Assembly: GCA_947475995.1 (NCBI GenBank)
Contig: CANJNI010000039.1
Coordinates: 1 to 42,270, forward strand
Direction of reading: 5' to 3'
Length of the DNA stretch: 42,270 bases
Source: Beijerinckiaceae bacterium
GTDB taxonomy: Bacteria; Pseudomonadota; Alphaproteobacteria; Rhizobiales; Beijerinckiaceae
Part shown: one piece after another, positions 7,911 through 17,226 of the stretch
Layout: each line of letters opens with the position of its first letter
Position numbering within the stretch: position 1 is the first letter of the stretch
Notes under the pieces: model-generated
Databases searched by the model: none
What the model saw: only the letters and a program-made list of their open reading frames with translations
What the model was told of the DNA's origin: nothing
Translations under genes and position numbers: made by a program

Positions 7911-8357
7911 TCACCTCGGCGGGACCGAATAGGTTGCGACCGCATGGGCTACGGCGTCGTCGCTGCCTTCCGAATGGAGCCAGGCTTCCCCGACTGCCAG
8001 GCGTTTGCCGAGCTTCATCAGCCTGGCTTCTGCGATCAGGTCGCGCGGTTCGGGCTTGCGCAGGAAGTTGATGTTGAGGTTGGTGGTCACCGTCAGGGAC
8101 CCCGCCGACAGGTGCGCATTGTCGGGATCGTCGCCCACGCCGATCTCGCCCAGTATGGCGACATAGATCGCCACATCCGCCAACGCGAACATGGAGGGCC
8201 CCGAGATCGTGCCGCCCGGCCGTAGATGCTCCTCGCGGTAAACCAGCCGGAGCCGCGCCGACATGGGGTCGACCGCCTCCACGATGAAATCGCGCCCGGG
8301 GCCGATCTGGGGGAAATGGCGCGTGAGGAAAGCGTTGACCTGTTCGAGCGACAGCAT
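7911..8357 (-). CDS. PaaI-type hotdog-fold thioesterase
   Basis: A 148-residue single hotdog domain that should hydrolyse an acyl- or aryl-CoA thioester in the cytoplasm. The central stretch RPGGTISGPSMFALADVAIY (about 46-65) corresponds to the family's HGG...D helix region, with Pro replacing His; NLNINFLRKPEPRDLIAEARLMKLGKR matches the strand core. ATG 8357 has an upstream GAGG and gives a family-typical length, while the longer open frame to 8651 adds only non-homologous residues. It lies 62 bases upstream of the Mur ligase gene on the same strand. Confidence 0.85.
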   Translation of the reverse strand: MLSLEQVNAFLTRHFPQIGPGRDFIVEAVDPMSARLRLVYREEHLRPGGTISGPSMFALADVAIYVAILGEIGVGDDPDNAHLSAGSLTVTTNLNINFLRKPEPRDLIAEARLMKLGKRLAVGEAWLHSEGSDDAVAHAVATYSVPPR

Positions 8358-8467
8358 GGGGGCCTCTGTGAAGAGCCTTTGTGAAGCGCCCTGCGCCTGC
8401 CCGCAAGGCGTCCGGCCATCGACTAAAGTCGGCAGGCGTGCCAACCTCGGCGCTGAGGAGCGTCCCC

Positions 8468-9268
8468 ATGAATCTGCCCCGCCTGCTGGCGCTTTGCGTG
8501 TTCCTTCTGGCCGGTCCTGCGGCGATAGCGCAGACCCGCCCCTTTGCGCCCGTTGCGGCAACGTTCGACCGTGCGCCGGCCAATGATCCCGCGTTGAAAG
8601 CCACGCTGGCTCGCCTGCGCGAAGCGGTCGAAAAGCGGGACATGAAGGCATTGCACGCTGCGCTGGCGAAAAACTTCACCGCCATCGCCTGCAAGCCGGA
8701 CCCGACGCGCGAATGCCTGCCCGGAAAACCCGGCGTCAAACAGCCTTCGGCCAAACTGACGCCCGTGCAGCGCATGGAACAGGGAATGTGCTGCGAGGAT
8801 ACTCCGCGCAAGATGATCACCCGCGAGATCACCGAGACGGCGATCTTCGGACAATTGTCGAATGCGCTCGTATCCGAGCAGGTGGCGGCGCATCCTTCGC
8901 TGCCGGGCGTCGTCTGCACCCCTGCCCTTGCGGCCATCGACCTGCGCAAGGCGGCTGCGCTGGTCAAGGCGACCGAACTCGATCCGGTGTTCCTTCGCGT
9001 CACGGAAGCAGACATTCCGCTGCACGAAAAGCCCGCGAGGGACGCAAGGGTGGTCTACACCATCCCGGCCGGAAGCCTCGTGCCGCTGATGGCCGACATG
9101 GCGGCGAACCTGCCGCAGGACTGGAACGCCTTTGCGCTGCCGACGGGCGGGCTCGCATATTCCGACGTCGCCGAACTCCACGAGGCCGCCCCGCCCTCCT
9201 TGTGCCTTGCCCGCGAGGGCTCCACATGGAAGATCAGGCTCTTCATTGGACGGCTGGAATTCACATGA
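8468..9268 (+). CDS. secreted protein with SH3-like C-terminal region, unknown function
   Basis: A 266-residue protein with a Sec signal peptide (1-21, LAGPAAIAQ). An N-terminal helical part carries several Cys residues (CKPDPTREC, MCCEDTP, VVCTP). A region at about 175-240 resembles a bacterial SH3 domain: VFLRVTEADIPLHEKPARDARVVYTIPAGSLVPL, a central Trp (DWNAFALPTGGLAYSD), then a short strand. Such domains usually bind peptidoglycan or peptides, which is an inference here. The SD GAGGAGC precedes ATG 8468. The last codon overlaps the start of the next gene (ATGA), so the two are translationally coupled. Confidence 0.7.
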   Translation: MNLPRLLALCVFLLAGPAAIAQTRPFAPVAATFDRAPANDPALKATLARLREAVEKRDMKALHAALAKNFTAIACKPDPTRECLPGKPGVKQPSAKLTPVQRMEQGMCCEDTPRKMITREITETAIFGQLSNALVSEQVAAHPSLPGVVCTPALAAIDLRKAAALVKATELDPVFLRVTEADIPLHEKPARDARVVYTIPAGSLVPLMADMAANLPQDWNAFALPTGGLAYSDVAELHEAAPPSLCLAREGSTWKIRLFIGRLEFT

Positions 9269-9693
9269 GCATGGACAATTACCCGGGCGAACTCATCCGC
9301 AAGGTCCTGACAGATTCAAAAACGATTGCGGTGGTCGGACTCTCCGGCAACGAGACTCGCGCCTCGCATTCAGTGACCCGCTTTCTGAATGGGCGCGGTC
9401 ATACGACCATCGGGGTCAATCCGGGGCTTGCGGGAAAGACCGTCGCCAACTCGCCCGTCTATGCAACCCTGGCGGATGTGCCCGTTCCGGTCGACATGGT
9501 GGACGTGTTCCGCAATTCGGAAGATGCGGGCGGCGCCGTCGACGAAGCCCTGCGAATGTCGCCGCTTCCGAAATACATCTGGATGCAGCTTGGCGTTTAC
9601 AATGAGGCGGCTGCGAAGCGCGCCGAAGCCAGGGGCGTCACGGTCATCATGAACCGCTGCCCGGCGATCGAATATCCCCGCGTCATGCGCTAG
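9265..9693 (+). CDS. CoA-binding protein (YccU-type)
   Basis: A 142-residue single CoA-binding Rossmann domain. KTIAVVGLSGNETRASHSVTRFL (about 19-41) is the nucleotide-binding turn, VNPGLAGKTV follows, and the C-terminal IMNRCPAIEYPR motif is the family signature with its conserved Cys. The start overlaps the upstream stop codon (ATGA at 9265-9268). Family members are cytoplasmic and bind CoA, but the physiological role is unknown. It converges with the Kef gene, 10 bases away. Confidence 0.9.
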   Translation: MSMDNYPGELIRKVLTDSKTIAVVGLSGNETRASHSVTRFLNGRGHTTIGVNPGLAGKTVANSPVYATLADVPVPVDMVDVFRNSEDAGGAVDEALRMSPLPKYIWMQLGVYNEAAAKRAEARGVTVIMNRCPAIEYPRVMR

Positions 9694-9703
9694 CTGACTC
9701 TGC

Positions 9704-11521
9704 TCACTCCGCCTTCGCGGGCTTCGGCTTGTTCATGTTCTTGACGCGCGTCGACATCTTGATCGCGTGACGCTGGCGAGGTTCGGCTCCGGCGGGCTGG
9801 AGAAGCTTGCGGTATTCGTCGCGCTTGTCGTGAATAGACGCGATCACGAAGCCCATCGGGATGCCGATATCCACTAGCGCGGCTTCCGACAATTGCAGAC
9901 TTGCCTCGATGGTCTCCGGAATCGCATCCGTCGCGCCTAGTTCGTAAAGGACGCGCGCATGGTCCGCGTCCCGCGCGCGGGCCACGATGGTGAGATCGGC
10001 GCGCGCAAGACGGCCCAGCCGCACCACCTGTTCGACGGCGCGAGGCGCATCCATCGTCACAATGAGGGCGCGCGCATGTTCAATGTCGCAAGCACGCAGA
10101 AACTCGGCGCGGGTGGCGTTGCCCCAGTAGATCGACTCGCCGGACTGGCGCTCGCGCTGAACAGTTCGCACATCGCTGTCGATAGCCAGATAAGGAACCT
10201 CGTGCCGCCGCATCATGTCGGCAACCAGTTTCCCGACGCGGCCGAAGCCGACAATAATCACGCGCGCATCCGGCGAAGCCGGAGGCGCTACGTCGGTGAC
10301 AGTCGAATCCGCAGGCCGCGAGGGAGGCGCAAGCCTGCGGGCCAGAATCGCCAGCAGTGGAATCGTCAGCATCGAGATCGTCACGGCAATCATGACGTTG
10401 CCGCCGACATTAGGCGCAACGATGCCCGCAGCCATTGCGGCGCCGATCATCACGAAGGCGAATTCGCCGCCGGGGCCGAGCAGCAGCGCCACCTCCAGCG
10501 CCGTTGCGTGGCGAACGCGGCCGAACCTCGCGGCGCCGTACAGGATCGCAATCTTCACCACGATCAGCAGCAGGGCGAGACCGAGCGTCACGCGCGGCGC
10601 ATTGAAGACGTGGTTGAGGTCGAGGCCCGCCCCAACCGCCACGAAGAACAAGCCCAGCAGCAGTCCCTTGAACGGCTCGATGGTGACTTCGATTTCGCGG
10701 CGGAATTCGGTCTCGGCCAGCAGAAGTCCCGCAATGAATGCGCCCAGGCCCATCGAAAGACCGCTTGCGGCGGCGATCAGGCCTGTGCCGAGCACGACCA
10801 GCAGGCAGGCCGCCATGAAGAATTCAGTCGATTGCGCGCGCGCCACCAGTCGAAACAGCGGCCTCAGCAGCCATCGACCTGCGCCCAGCAACACCACGAG
10901 AGCCGCCGCCGCAGGCAGGAAGGCGTAGAGCAGTCCTTCTCCGATGCCGCCCCCGCCCTTCGCGCCGAGGATCGCAATCATGAAGAGAAGCGGCGCGACC
11001 GCCAGATCCTGAAACAGCAGGACCGCAATTGCCGTTCGGCCCGCGGACGTGTTCAAGCGCTTGCTCTCCGCCATCACGGGCACAACGATGGCGGTGGACG
11101 AAAGCGCCAGCGCCCCGCCGATCACCAGCGCAGCGCCGGCCGGCTGTCCGAACCATGCCGCAAGCCCAGCCAGAGCGGCCGTCGAGAGCGTCACTTGCCC
11201 CGCGCCCAGTCCGAAGACCAGTCTGCGCATCGAGGACAGTCGCTCGAAGGAAAGTTCGAGCCCGATCATGAAAAGCAGAAATACGACGCCGAGTTCGGAG
11301 ATGTGCATCATCTCCTCGACATCGGCGAAACTCAGCCAGCTCAGCGCAGGAAATTCCCGCACCAGCCTGCCAAGACCAAACGGTCCGAGAGCGACGCCCG
11401 CCGCGATGAAACCGATGACCGGACTGATGCGGACCCGGCGGAACAGCGGCACCACGACTCCCGCCGTGCCGAGAAACAACAGGACTTCCTTGAATTCCGC
11501 GACGCCGACCGTGCCCGCCAT
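9704..11521 (-). CDS. Kef-type monovalent cation:proton antiporter (CPA2) with TrkA-N domain
   Basis: A 605-residue inner-membrane K+/H+ antiporter. A transmembrane Na_H_exchanger domain fills about 1-390, with the family segments VIGFIAAGVALGPFGLG near the N-terminus, LALSSTAIVVPVM and LGPGGEFAFVMIGAAM. A regulatory TrkA-N (RCK) domain at about 420-535 opens with VIIVGFGRVGK, an NAD(H)-binding turn, and is followed by a basic tail (KMSTRVKNMNKPKPAK). It resembles KefB/KefC but no KefF/KefG partner is adjacent. It is probably the last gene of a minus-strand series tal-11623-kef. Confidence 0.9.
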   Translation of the reverse strand: MAGTVGVAEFKEVLLFLGTAGVVVPLFRRVRISPVIGFIAAGVALGPFGLGRLVREFPALSWLSFADVEEMMHISELGVVFLLFMIGLELSFERLSSMRRLVFGLGAGQVTLSTAALAGLAAWFGQPAGAALVIGGALALSSTAIVVPVMAESKRLNTSAGRTAIAVLLFQDLAVAPLLFMIAILGAKGGGGIGEGLLYAFLPAAAALVVLLGAGRWLLRPLFRLVARAQSTEFFMAACLLVVLGTGLIAAASGLSMGLGAFIAGLLLAETEFRREIEVTIEPFKGLLLGLFFVAVGAGLDLNHVFNAPRVTLGLALLLIVVKIAILYGAARFGRVRHATALEVALLLGPGGEFAFVMIGAAMAAGIVAPNVGGNVMIAVTISMLTIPLLAILARRLAPPSRPADSTVTDVAPPASPDARVIIVGFGRVGKLVADMMRRHEVPYLAIDSDVRTVQRERQSGESIYWGNATRAEFLRACDIEHARALIVTMDAPRAVEQVVRLGRLARADLTIVARARDADHARVLYELGATDAIPETIEASLQLSEAALVDIGIPMGFVIASIHDKRDEYRKLLQPAGAEPRQRHAIKMSTRVKNMNKPKPAKAE

Positions 11522-11622
11522 GCCTTCTCCGTTCGATTCAACGGAAAGCTACACGAGGCGGACAGGCGAAAGATAGGGATGCAAGCGTGGCGTTAAGCAA
11601 ATTCAGCCGGATGCGCGCGCGT

Positions 11623-12189
11623 TCAGCGGAACTTGACCGCAGAGGCGATCTTGTCGGCCCACTCGGAAGCACGCTCGCGCACCTGTTTTCCCGACGGCAG
11701 AACATCCGGAAAGTCGGGCATGGCGGGCAGCTTCACCTCGATGCCGAGGAAGCGTGTCGGCTCCGGCGCGGGCGCAGGCGGCGGGAGCGCCACGACCTCT
11801 GCGGCCTCGGGACGCGGGCGGCGCGGCGGCAGGGCCGCGACCTCGCCAGGCTTGGCGGTCATGCGCTGGGCGGCGCGTTCGCGGCGGCGCTCTCGCTCGG
11901 CAGCGTCGGCCGGCTCGCGGCGCGGCGGCGGAGCGATGAGTTGCTGTTGCTCGGGTCGAAGCGGCGCAACGTGTGAAAGGGCTGCGGTCTGCATGAAGGC
12001 CAGCGTTGCCGGGTCATCCGGGAACGCCACCTGACCGGTCTTGATCGAGGACGTCGGCAGACGGTCGAACGACTTCTCGTGAGGCCAGGCCAGATAGCCT
12101 GCGCCGACCACGATCAAGGCGCCCGCAACGCCAATCGCGGTGCGAACGCGGGCGCTGGCCAGGCCGGTAGGGCGCGAATCGACCGACAT
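11623..12189 (-). CDS. hypothetical single-pass membrane protein, Pro/Ala/Arg-rich
   Basis: A 188-residue protein I do not recognise. An N-terminal transmembrane anchor (about 17-35, IGVAGALIVVGAGYLAWP) is followed by a long disordered Pro/Arg/Ala/Glu-rich stretch (about 80-145) and a short C-terminal helix (PSGKQVRERASEWADKIASAV). The layout suggests a periplasm-facing protein tethered to the inner membrane. Start 12189 is preferred over 12222 because GGAACCTGAG precedes it. It sits 56 bases after tal and about 100 before kef, all on the minus strand. Confidence 0.6.
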   Translation of the reverse strand: MSVDSRPTGLASARVRTAIGVAGALIVVGAGYLAWPHEKSFDRLPTSSIKTGQVAFPDDPATLAFMQTAALSHVAPLRPEQQQLIAPPPRREPADAAERERRRERAAQRMTAKPGEVAALPPRRPRPEAAEVVALPPPAPAPEPTRFLGIEVKLPAMPDFPDVLPSGKQVRERASEWADKIASAVKFR

Positions 12190-12245
12190 CTCAGGTTCCG
12201 ACGGGTTTGAGCACATCGCCAAGGTCGAGAATGTTCACGGCGGAA

Positions 12246-13223
12246 TTACGGCACATCGCCCGGCGCAGCATGGGCCGCGATCTCAAGGCGCTTTGAGACC
12301 ATCTGTCGAAGCGTGTGCAAATCCTTTGAAAAGAGTCGGATTCCTTCGGCCAGTTTCTCGGTCGCCATCGCATCTTCGTTGAGCATGAAGCGGAACGATT
12401 TTTCGTCGAGCGTCATGCGAGCCGGCGCGTCCAGCGACGCTTCGGGCATCAGCCTGCGTTGAAGAGCGCCTTCATCCTTAGAAAGAACTTCAAGAAGCTG
12501 GGGGGAAATGGTCAGGCGGTCGCAACCGGCGAGCGCCTCGATTTCGCCGGCGCTGCGGAACGACGCGCCCATCACGACGGTCTTGATCCCGTGTGTCTTG
12601 TAATAGGAATAGATCCGGCGGACCGACAGCACGCCGGGGTCCTCCTCGGGTTCGAAGCTCCGGCCCTCGTGCTTCACATGCCAGTCGAGGATGCGCCCCA
12701 CGAAGGGCGAGATGAGGAAGACGCCCGCATCCGCGCAGGCTGCGGCCTGAGCCAGCGAGAACAGCAGCGTCAGATTGCAGTCGATCCCCTCGCGCTGGAG
12801 AATTTCGGCGGCCCGGATGCCCTCCCAGGTCGCCGCCAGCTTGATGAGGATGCGCTCGCGGCCAACGCCACGCCGCTCATAATCGGCGATCAGCGCCCGC
12901 GCCTTGTCCACCATTCCCTGCGTGTCGAAAGACAGGTCTGCGTCCACCTCGGTCGAAACGCGGCCGGGCACTATCCTGGTCAATTCCGTTCCGAAGCTGA
13001 CCGCCAGCCGGTCCGTCACCTGGCTGGTCACTGCATGATGGCTGCGGGCCCAGACAATCGCCTCGTCGACGATGTGGGCATAGGCCTCCATCTGGGCCGC
13101 CTTCAGGATCAGGGTCGGGTTGGTGGTGCAGTCCGTCGGCTGAAAGGCCTTGATGGAGCCCATGTCGCCGGTATCGGCCACAACGGTCGTCATGGTCTTG
13201 AGCTGATCGAGCTTGGAGGGCAT
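12246..13223 (-). CDS. tal: transaldolase
   Basis: A 325-residue enzyme of the pentose phosphate pathway that transfers a dihydroxyacetone unit between sugar phosphates in the cytoplasm. The Schiff-base Lys is K128 in [12 protein letters not shown]; other landmarks are [16 protein letters not shown] (28-41), the CNLTLLFSL strand and [11 protein letters not shown]. Length and motifs match the long TalB-type group. ATG 13223 has GGAG 7 bases upstream, and the frame open to 14252 beyond it is a shadow of msrQ. It is divergent from msrQ with a 141-base gap that must hold both promoters. Confidence 0.95.
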   Translation of the reverse strand: MPSKLDQLKTMTTVVADTGDMGSIKAFQPTDCTTNPTLILKAAQMEAYAHIVDEAIVWARSHHAVTSQVTDRLAVSFGTELTRIVPGRVSTEVDADLSFDTQGMVDKARALIADYERRGVGRERILIKLAATWEGIRAAEILQREGIDCNLTLLFSLAQAAACADAGVFLISPFVGRILDWHVKHEGRSFEPEEDPGVLSVRRIYSYYKTHGIKTVVMGASFRSAGEIEALAGCDRLTISPQLLEVLSKDEGALQRRLMPEASLDAPARMTLDEKSFRFMLNEDAMATEKLAEGIRLFSKDLHTLRQMVSKRLEIAAHAAPGDVP

Positions 13224-13364
13224 GCGGGCTCCGGAGTCGGCGATTTCACAAAGGTGAGATGCGATAACACGAGGCCGACATTGCCGGAAGAGTCGCAGCC
13301 TGACGTCTCGACGGTTCAATCTTTTTCTGCAAAAAGGACCAGCTTGACGAGGAGACTGGCCGGA

Positions 13365-14282
13365 ATGTCCGTTGCGGGCGATTTGAAGACGAAAAAGACT
13401 GCGCAGAACCGCGCGTCGTCGCGTATTGCGCCCTGGCTGCCGTGGACCGACCGGTCGGGCAGAACCTCCCTGCTGAAGGTGGTCTTCTTCATCATCTGCT
13501 GCGCACCGGCGGTCTACATGGCCTTCGTGTGGTGGATGGACAAGCTGCCGAACATGACCACTTTCGTGGTGAAGGAAAGCGGCGAATGGTCCATGCGCTT
13601 TGTGGTGGCGGCGCTCGCGATCTCGCCGCTGCGCCGCATCGCCAAGCTCAACAAGCTCATTCTGGTGCGACGGATGCTGGGACTGACGTCGCTGTTCTAC
13701 GGCTGCGTCCATCTCTGGTTCTATTTCACCAGCGAGCGGTTCAACTGGCCCTTCATCCTTGAAGGCGCGCTCACCGCGCCGTTCCTGACGACCGGCTATA
13801 TCGCGTTGCTGATGATGATCATCCTCGGCCTCACCTCGAACGACCTCTCCGTTCGCCTGTTCGGCACGAATGGCTGGCGGCGCCTCCACTGGGCGATCTT
13901 TCCGGCGGCGGTGCTGAGTCTCGTCCACTTCATACTCGAGCGCAGGACCGACGGCGACGAGATCGCCCTGCTCTCGGGCGTCATCCTCTATCTGATCGTC
14001 TACCGGGTGATGCGGAACTACAATCTGCCGACCGGTCCGGTCGTTCTCATCGGCATCGCTCCGCTGATCGCGCTGGCGACGGCGGGCATGGAAATGGCTT
14101 TCTACAAGTTCGCCACCGGCGTCCATGCGCAGACGATTCTCTGGCTCAACGTGACCTTTGCGGAAGGCATGCGGCCTGCCTGGTGGGTGCTGATCGCCTG
14201 CCTGTGTGTGGCGTTGATCATGATCGTCAAGGACCGGATGGCCCCGGCCCAACCCGGGCGGGCGCGCCGCGCGCGCGCCTGA
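13365..14282 (+). CDS. msrQ: MsrQ-type heme membrane subunit of the MsrPQ methionine sulfoxide reductase
   Basis: A 305-residue inner-membrane ferric-reductase-like cytochrome that passes electrons to the periplasmic reductase MsrP. There are about six membrane segments; likely heme-ligand His residues appear in [10 protein letters not shown] and in [39 protein letters not shown] is a strong family stretch. The ATG has GGAG 14 bases upstream and GGA next to it, so the exact start is moderately certain. No msrP lies beside it, although the two usually form an operon; the flanking genes are tal and glpX. A hairpin terminator follows at 14312. Confidence 0.85.
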   Translation: MSVAGDLKTKKTAQNRASSRIAPWLPWTDRSGRTSLLKVVFFIICCAPAVYMAFVWWMDKLPNMTTFVVKESGEWSMRFVVAALAISPLRRIAKLNKLILVRRMLGLTSLFYGCVHLWFYFTSERFNWPFILEGALTAPFLTTGYIALLMMIILGLTSNDLSVRLFGTNGWRRLHWAIFPAAVLSLVHFILERRTDGDEIALLSGVILYLIVYRVMRNYNLPTGPVVLIGIAPLIALATAGMEMAFYKFATGVHAQTILWLNVTFAEGMRPAWWVLIACLCVALIMIVKDRMAPAQPGRARRARA

Positions 14283-14311
14283 CCCGCAGGCTGGATCCCT
14301 TTCGGCGGACC

Positions 14312-14346
14312 AAAAAAAACGCTGGCCTCGCGGCCAGCGTTTTTTA
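14312..14346. terminator. bidirectional terminator between msrQ and glpX
   Basis: A 9-bp perfect stem, ACGCTGGCC (14319-14327) with GGCCAGCGT (14332-14340) and a TCGC loop, is flanked by an A run on the left and a T run on the right. It can therefore end transcription from both convergent genes. Confidence 0.9.
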
Positions 14347-14375
14347 TTGTCCGATGCGGCCTCAGCCGGTGAAGA

Positions 14376-15371
14376 TCAATCCAGACGGAACTTGCCCATC
14401 TCGCGATGCTGCGCCTGAATCTTGCGCACGGTGCCAGTGACCGAGCGATAGATCACCGTCTCGGTCTCGATGATCTGCGGCCCGAACTTGACGCCCTTCA
14501 GCAGAGCGCCGTCAGTGACGCCCGTCGCGCAGACGATCACGTCGCCCGAAGCGAGTTCCTTCATGTCGTAGATCTTCTTCGGGTCCTTGATGCCCATCTT
14601 CAGAGAGCGTTCGCGCTTCTCTTCTGTGTCAAGGATCAGACGGCCCTGCATCTGGCCGCCGACGCAGCGCAGCGCGCCTGCCGCCAGCACGCCTTCAGGA
14701 GCGCCGCCCGTGCCGATGTACATATCGACGCCCGTGTCGCCCGCCTGGGCGGTGAAGATCACGCCGGCCACGTCGCCGTCTGTGATGAGACGGACAGCCG
14801 CGCCCGCGCGACGGCAGGCGTTGATGATGTCCTGATGGCGCGGACGGTCGAGCACCATCACGGTGATCTCGCCCGGCTTCACGCCCTTGGCCTTGGCGAG
14901 CGCCCGGATATTTTCCTCGGGGGTCGCATCAATATGGACGACGCCGGGCGGATAGCCGGGGCCGATGGCGATCTTGTCCATGTAAACGTCGGGCGCGTTG
15001 AGAAGCGACCCTGCCTGCGCCATCGCCATGACGGCGATCGAGCCGGGCATGTCCTTGGCGCAAAGAGTCGTGCCTTCCAGCGGATCGACAGCGATATCGA
15101 CCTTCGGGCCTGTCCGGGTGCCGACCTTCTCGCCGATGAACAGCATGGGGGCTTCGTCGCGCTCGCCCTCGCCGATCACGATGGTGCCGTCGATGGGCAG
15201 TCGGTTGAGTTCGCGGCGCATGGCGTCAACGGCGGCCTGGTCGGCCGCCTTCTCGTCGCCACGGCCGCGCAGGCGGGCGGCGGACACAGCCGCGCGTTCG
15301 GTCACGCGGACCAGTTCCAGAGTCAGGATACGTTCGATGATGTCCTGACTGTTGATGACGAGATCGGTCAT
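14376..15371 (-). CDS. glpX: class II fructose-1,6-bisphosphatase
   Basis: A 331-residue GlpX-type phosphatase that converts fructose-1,6-bisphosphate to fructose-6-phosphate in gluconeogenesis. Metal- and substrate-binding landmarks are GTIVIGEGERDEAPML, DIAVDPLEGTT, LITDGDVAG and IGTGGAPEGVLAAGALRC. ATG 15371 (MTDLVINSQDII) gives the usual start; the frame extends 36 bases to a TTG, which has no support. The gene follows hom by 73 bases on the same strand. The hom-glpX adjacency is common in Hyphomicrobiales and suggests one transcript. Confidence 0.95.
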   Translation of the reverse strand: MTDLVINSQDIIERILTLELVRVTERAAVSAARLRGRGDEKAADQAAVDAMRRELNRLPIDGTIVIGEGERDEAPMLFIGEKVGTRTGPKVDIAVDPLEGTTLCAKDMPGSIAVMAMAQAGSLLNAPDVYMDKIAIGPGYPPGVVHIDATPEENIRALAKAKGVKPGEITVMVLDRPRHQDIINACRRAGAAVRLITDGDVAGVIFTAQAGDTGVDMYIGTGGAPEGVLAAGALRCVGGQMQGRLILDTEEKRERSLKMGIKDPKKIYDMKELASGDVIVCATGVTDGALLKGVKFGPQIIETETVIYRSVTGTVRKIQAQHREMGKFRLD

Positions 15372-15444
15372 GCCAAGGGCCCCTGTTGCGCTCTTTCCCG
15401 CGAGCAATGGTTCGTCATACGCACGTAACTGTTAAGGAGAAGCT

Positions 15445-16758
15445 TTATTCCCGTTCGATCCGGATAACCTGTGGCCTTTCGGCAATATAGCCGTCGGCCA
15501 GAACCGCCTCCAGCGCCTGCCGGATGACCGTTTCGGTCGTCGCATAGGTGATCAGGACGACCGGAACCGGCTGCCCCGGCTGACTGGCCGACCGCGGGCC
15601 GACGCCCGTGCGCTGCATGATGCTTTCCAGCGAAATCTGCCGCTCCGCCATCCGGGCTGCAATCGACGCGAAAGCGCCCGGACGGTCGTAGACCGACAGG
15701 CGAATATAATAGCCGCCCTCATGCCGCTGCACGGCGACGCGGGGCGAATGATCGAGAGCCGCAACAGGCAGGCCGAGCGGTGCGGACCGGATACCCTTGG
15801 CGATGTCGGCAATATCGGCGACGACGGCGGACGCCGTCGCCTCGCCGCCGGCGCCGGGGCCTACGAGCGTCAGTTCTTTGACGGCGTCAGCGTCAATCGT
15901 GACCGCGTTGGTGACGCCCATGACTTGCGCGATCGAGGACGAACGGGGCACCATCGTGGGGTGGACGCGCTGCTCGATGCCGTCGGCGGTACGCTGGGCG
16001 ACGCCCAGCAGCTTGATCCGGTAGCCGAGTTCCTCGGCAGCTTTCAGGTCCGCCAGAGAGATGGTCTGGATGCCCTCGATATGGACGGCATCGGCGTCGA
16101 TGGCGGTGCCGAAGGCGAGAGAGCTGAGGATCGACAGCTTGTGTGCTGTGTCGAAGCCGCCGATGTCGAAGGTCGGATCGGCTTCCGCATAGCCGAGGCG
16201 CTGGGCTTCCTTCAGGCATTCCTCGAAGGACAGTTCCTCGCGCTCCATCCGCGAAAGGATGTAATTGCAGGTGCCGTTGAGAATGCCATAGACGCGGACA
16301 ATCTGGTTGCCCGCCAGGCCTTCGCGCAACGTCTTGACGATCGGGATGCCGCCAGCCACCGAGGCCTCGAACGCCAGCGCAACGCGCATTTCCTCGGCCA
16401 GTTTGGCGAGGCCCATGCCGTGCTTGGCCAGCAGGGCCTTGTTGGCGGTGACCACGGATTTCCGGCTCCGCAACGCGGCCTCGACGGCTTCGCGAGCCGG
16501 ACCTTCGTCTCCGCCCACGAGTTCGACAAAAAGGTCGATGTTCGATGACTTCGCCAGCGAAACCGGATCGTCGAACCATTGCATCCCGGAAAGAGCGACT
16601 CCCCGGTCTCGCGCCTTGTCGCGCGCGGTCACGCCGGTGACCACGATAGGCCGCCCGGTGCGACTGGTCAGCGCCTGACGCTGACGCTCCAGAAGACGGA
16701 TGACGGAAGCGCCGACGGTCCCCAGACCAGCCACGCCGACGCGAATAGGTTCAACCAT
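15445..16758 (-). CDS. hom: homoserine dehydrogenase
   Basis: A 437-residue cytoplasmic enzyme that reduces aspartate semialdehyde to homoserine on the Thr/Met branch. An N-terminal NAD(P)-binding domain shows VGVAGLGTVGASV (about 7-19). The catalytic domain has SVVTANKALLAKHG, ILNGTCNYIL and the signature GYAEADPTFDIGGFDTAHKL. A C-terminal ACT domain (about 350-430) is the likely site of threonine feedback. It lies downstream of the aminotransferase and a small membrane-protein gene, all on the minus strand. Confidence 0.96.
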   Translation of the reverse strand: MVEPIRVGVAGLGTVGASVIRLLERQRQALTSRTGRPIVVTGVTARDKARDRGVALSGMQWFDDPVSLAKSSNIDLFVELVGGDEGPAREAVEAALRSRKSVVTANKALLAKHGMGLAKLAEEMRVALAFEASVAGGIPIVKTLREGLAGNQIVRVYGILNGTCNYILSRMEREELSFEECLKEAQRLGYAEADPTFDIGGFDTAHKLSILSSLAFGTAIDADAVHIEGIQTISLADLKAAEELGYRIKLLGVAQRTADGIEQRVHPTMVPRSSSIAQVMGVTNAVTIDADAVKELTLVGPGAGGEATASAVVADIADIAKGIRSAPLGLPVAALDHSPRVAVQRHEGGYYIRLSVYDRPGAFASIAARMAERQISLESIMQRTGVGPRSASQPGQPVPVVLITYATTETVIRQALEAVLADGYIAERPQVIRIERE

Positions 16759-16861
16759 TGACCAGCCGCAATCTCAAAAGGACGAGTCGCCGCGCGAAGC
16801 GCAACGCAAGCGCCTTCTGCCCCATTTGGCCGGAACGATCAAGAAACGCCGGGCAATTCGA

Positions 16862-17107
16862 TCAATTGTTGACCGGTTCGGCGAAGGAACCGTCAGCCCG
16901 GACCACGATGGTCTTGACGGGCCTGTGCACGAGCGGCTCTGCGAAAACAGGCTCTTCGGCCTGCCTTGCAGCAGCCTCGACAACGGGTTTCGATTCCAAT
17001 TGCGCCACATCGAGATAATGTTGCGCGGCGACGCCGACGAGGCACCCGCCCAGAAACAGGGTGGTCCCGCCCAGCACAAACACAAGTGCATTTCCGGTTC
17101 GGCGCAT
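16862..17107 (-). CDS. small membrane-anchored or lipoprotein-like hypothetical protein
   Basis: An 81-residue protein with a hydrophobic N-terminus (about 7-28) containing LFLGGC, which could act as a lipobox, although hydrophobic residues continue after the Cys and a simple membrane anchor is equally likely. The rest is a short polar periplasmic tail (VKTIVVRADGSFAEPVNN at the end). GGAGGAGC precedes ATG 17107, which supports a real gene. It sits between the aminotransferase and hom, 103 bases before hom. I recognise no family. Confidence 0.6.
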   Translation of the reverse strand: MRRTGNALVFVLGGTTLFLGGCLVGVAAQHYLDVAQLESKPVVEAAARQAEEPVFAEPLVHRPVKTIVVRADGSFAEPVNN

Positions 17108-17226
17108 TATACGCAGCTCCTCCGAACAGATGACAATGGCCAGCAGGTTACATCGTCACCGCGGGAAGATCAAACAGTATTAATACAACCTTAATTCAAG
17201 CTGCCTGATCAGCCCTGCGCCTGAAG

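Noticed and set aside
9959..11596. 545-codon plus-strand frame
   Set aside because: Gln/Arg/His-rich antisense shadow of the Kef-type antiporter, which has full family motifs.
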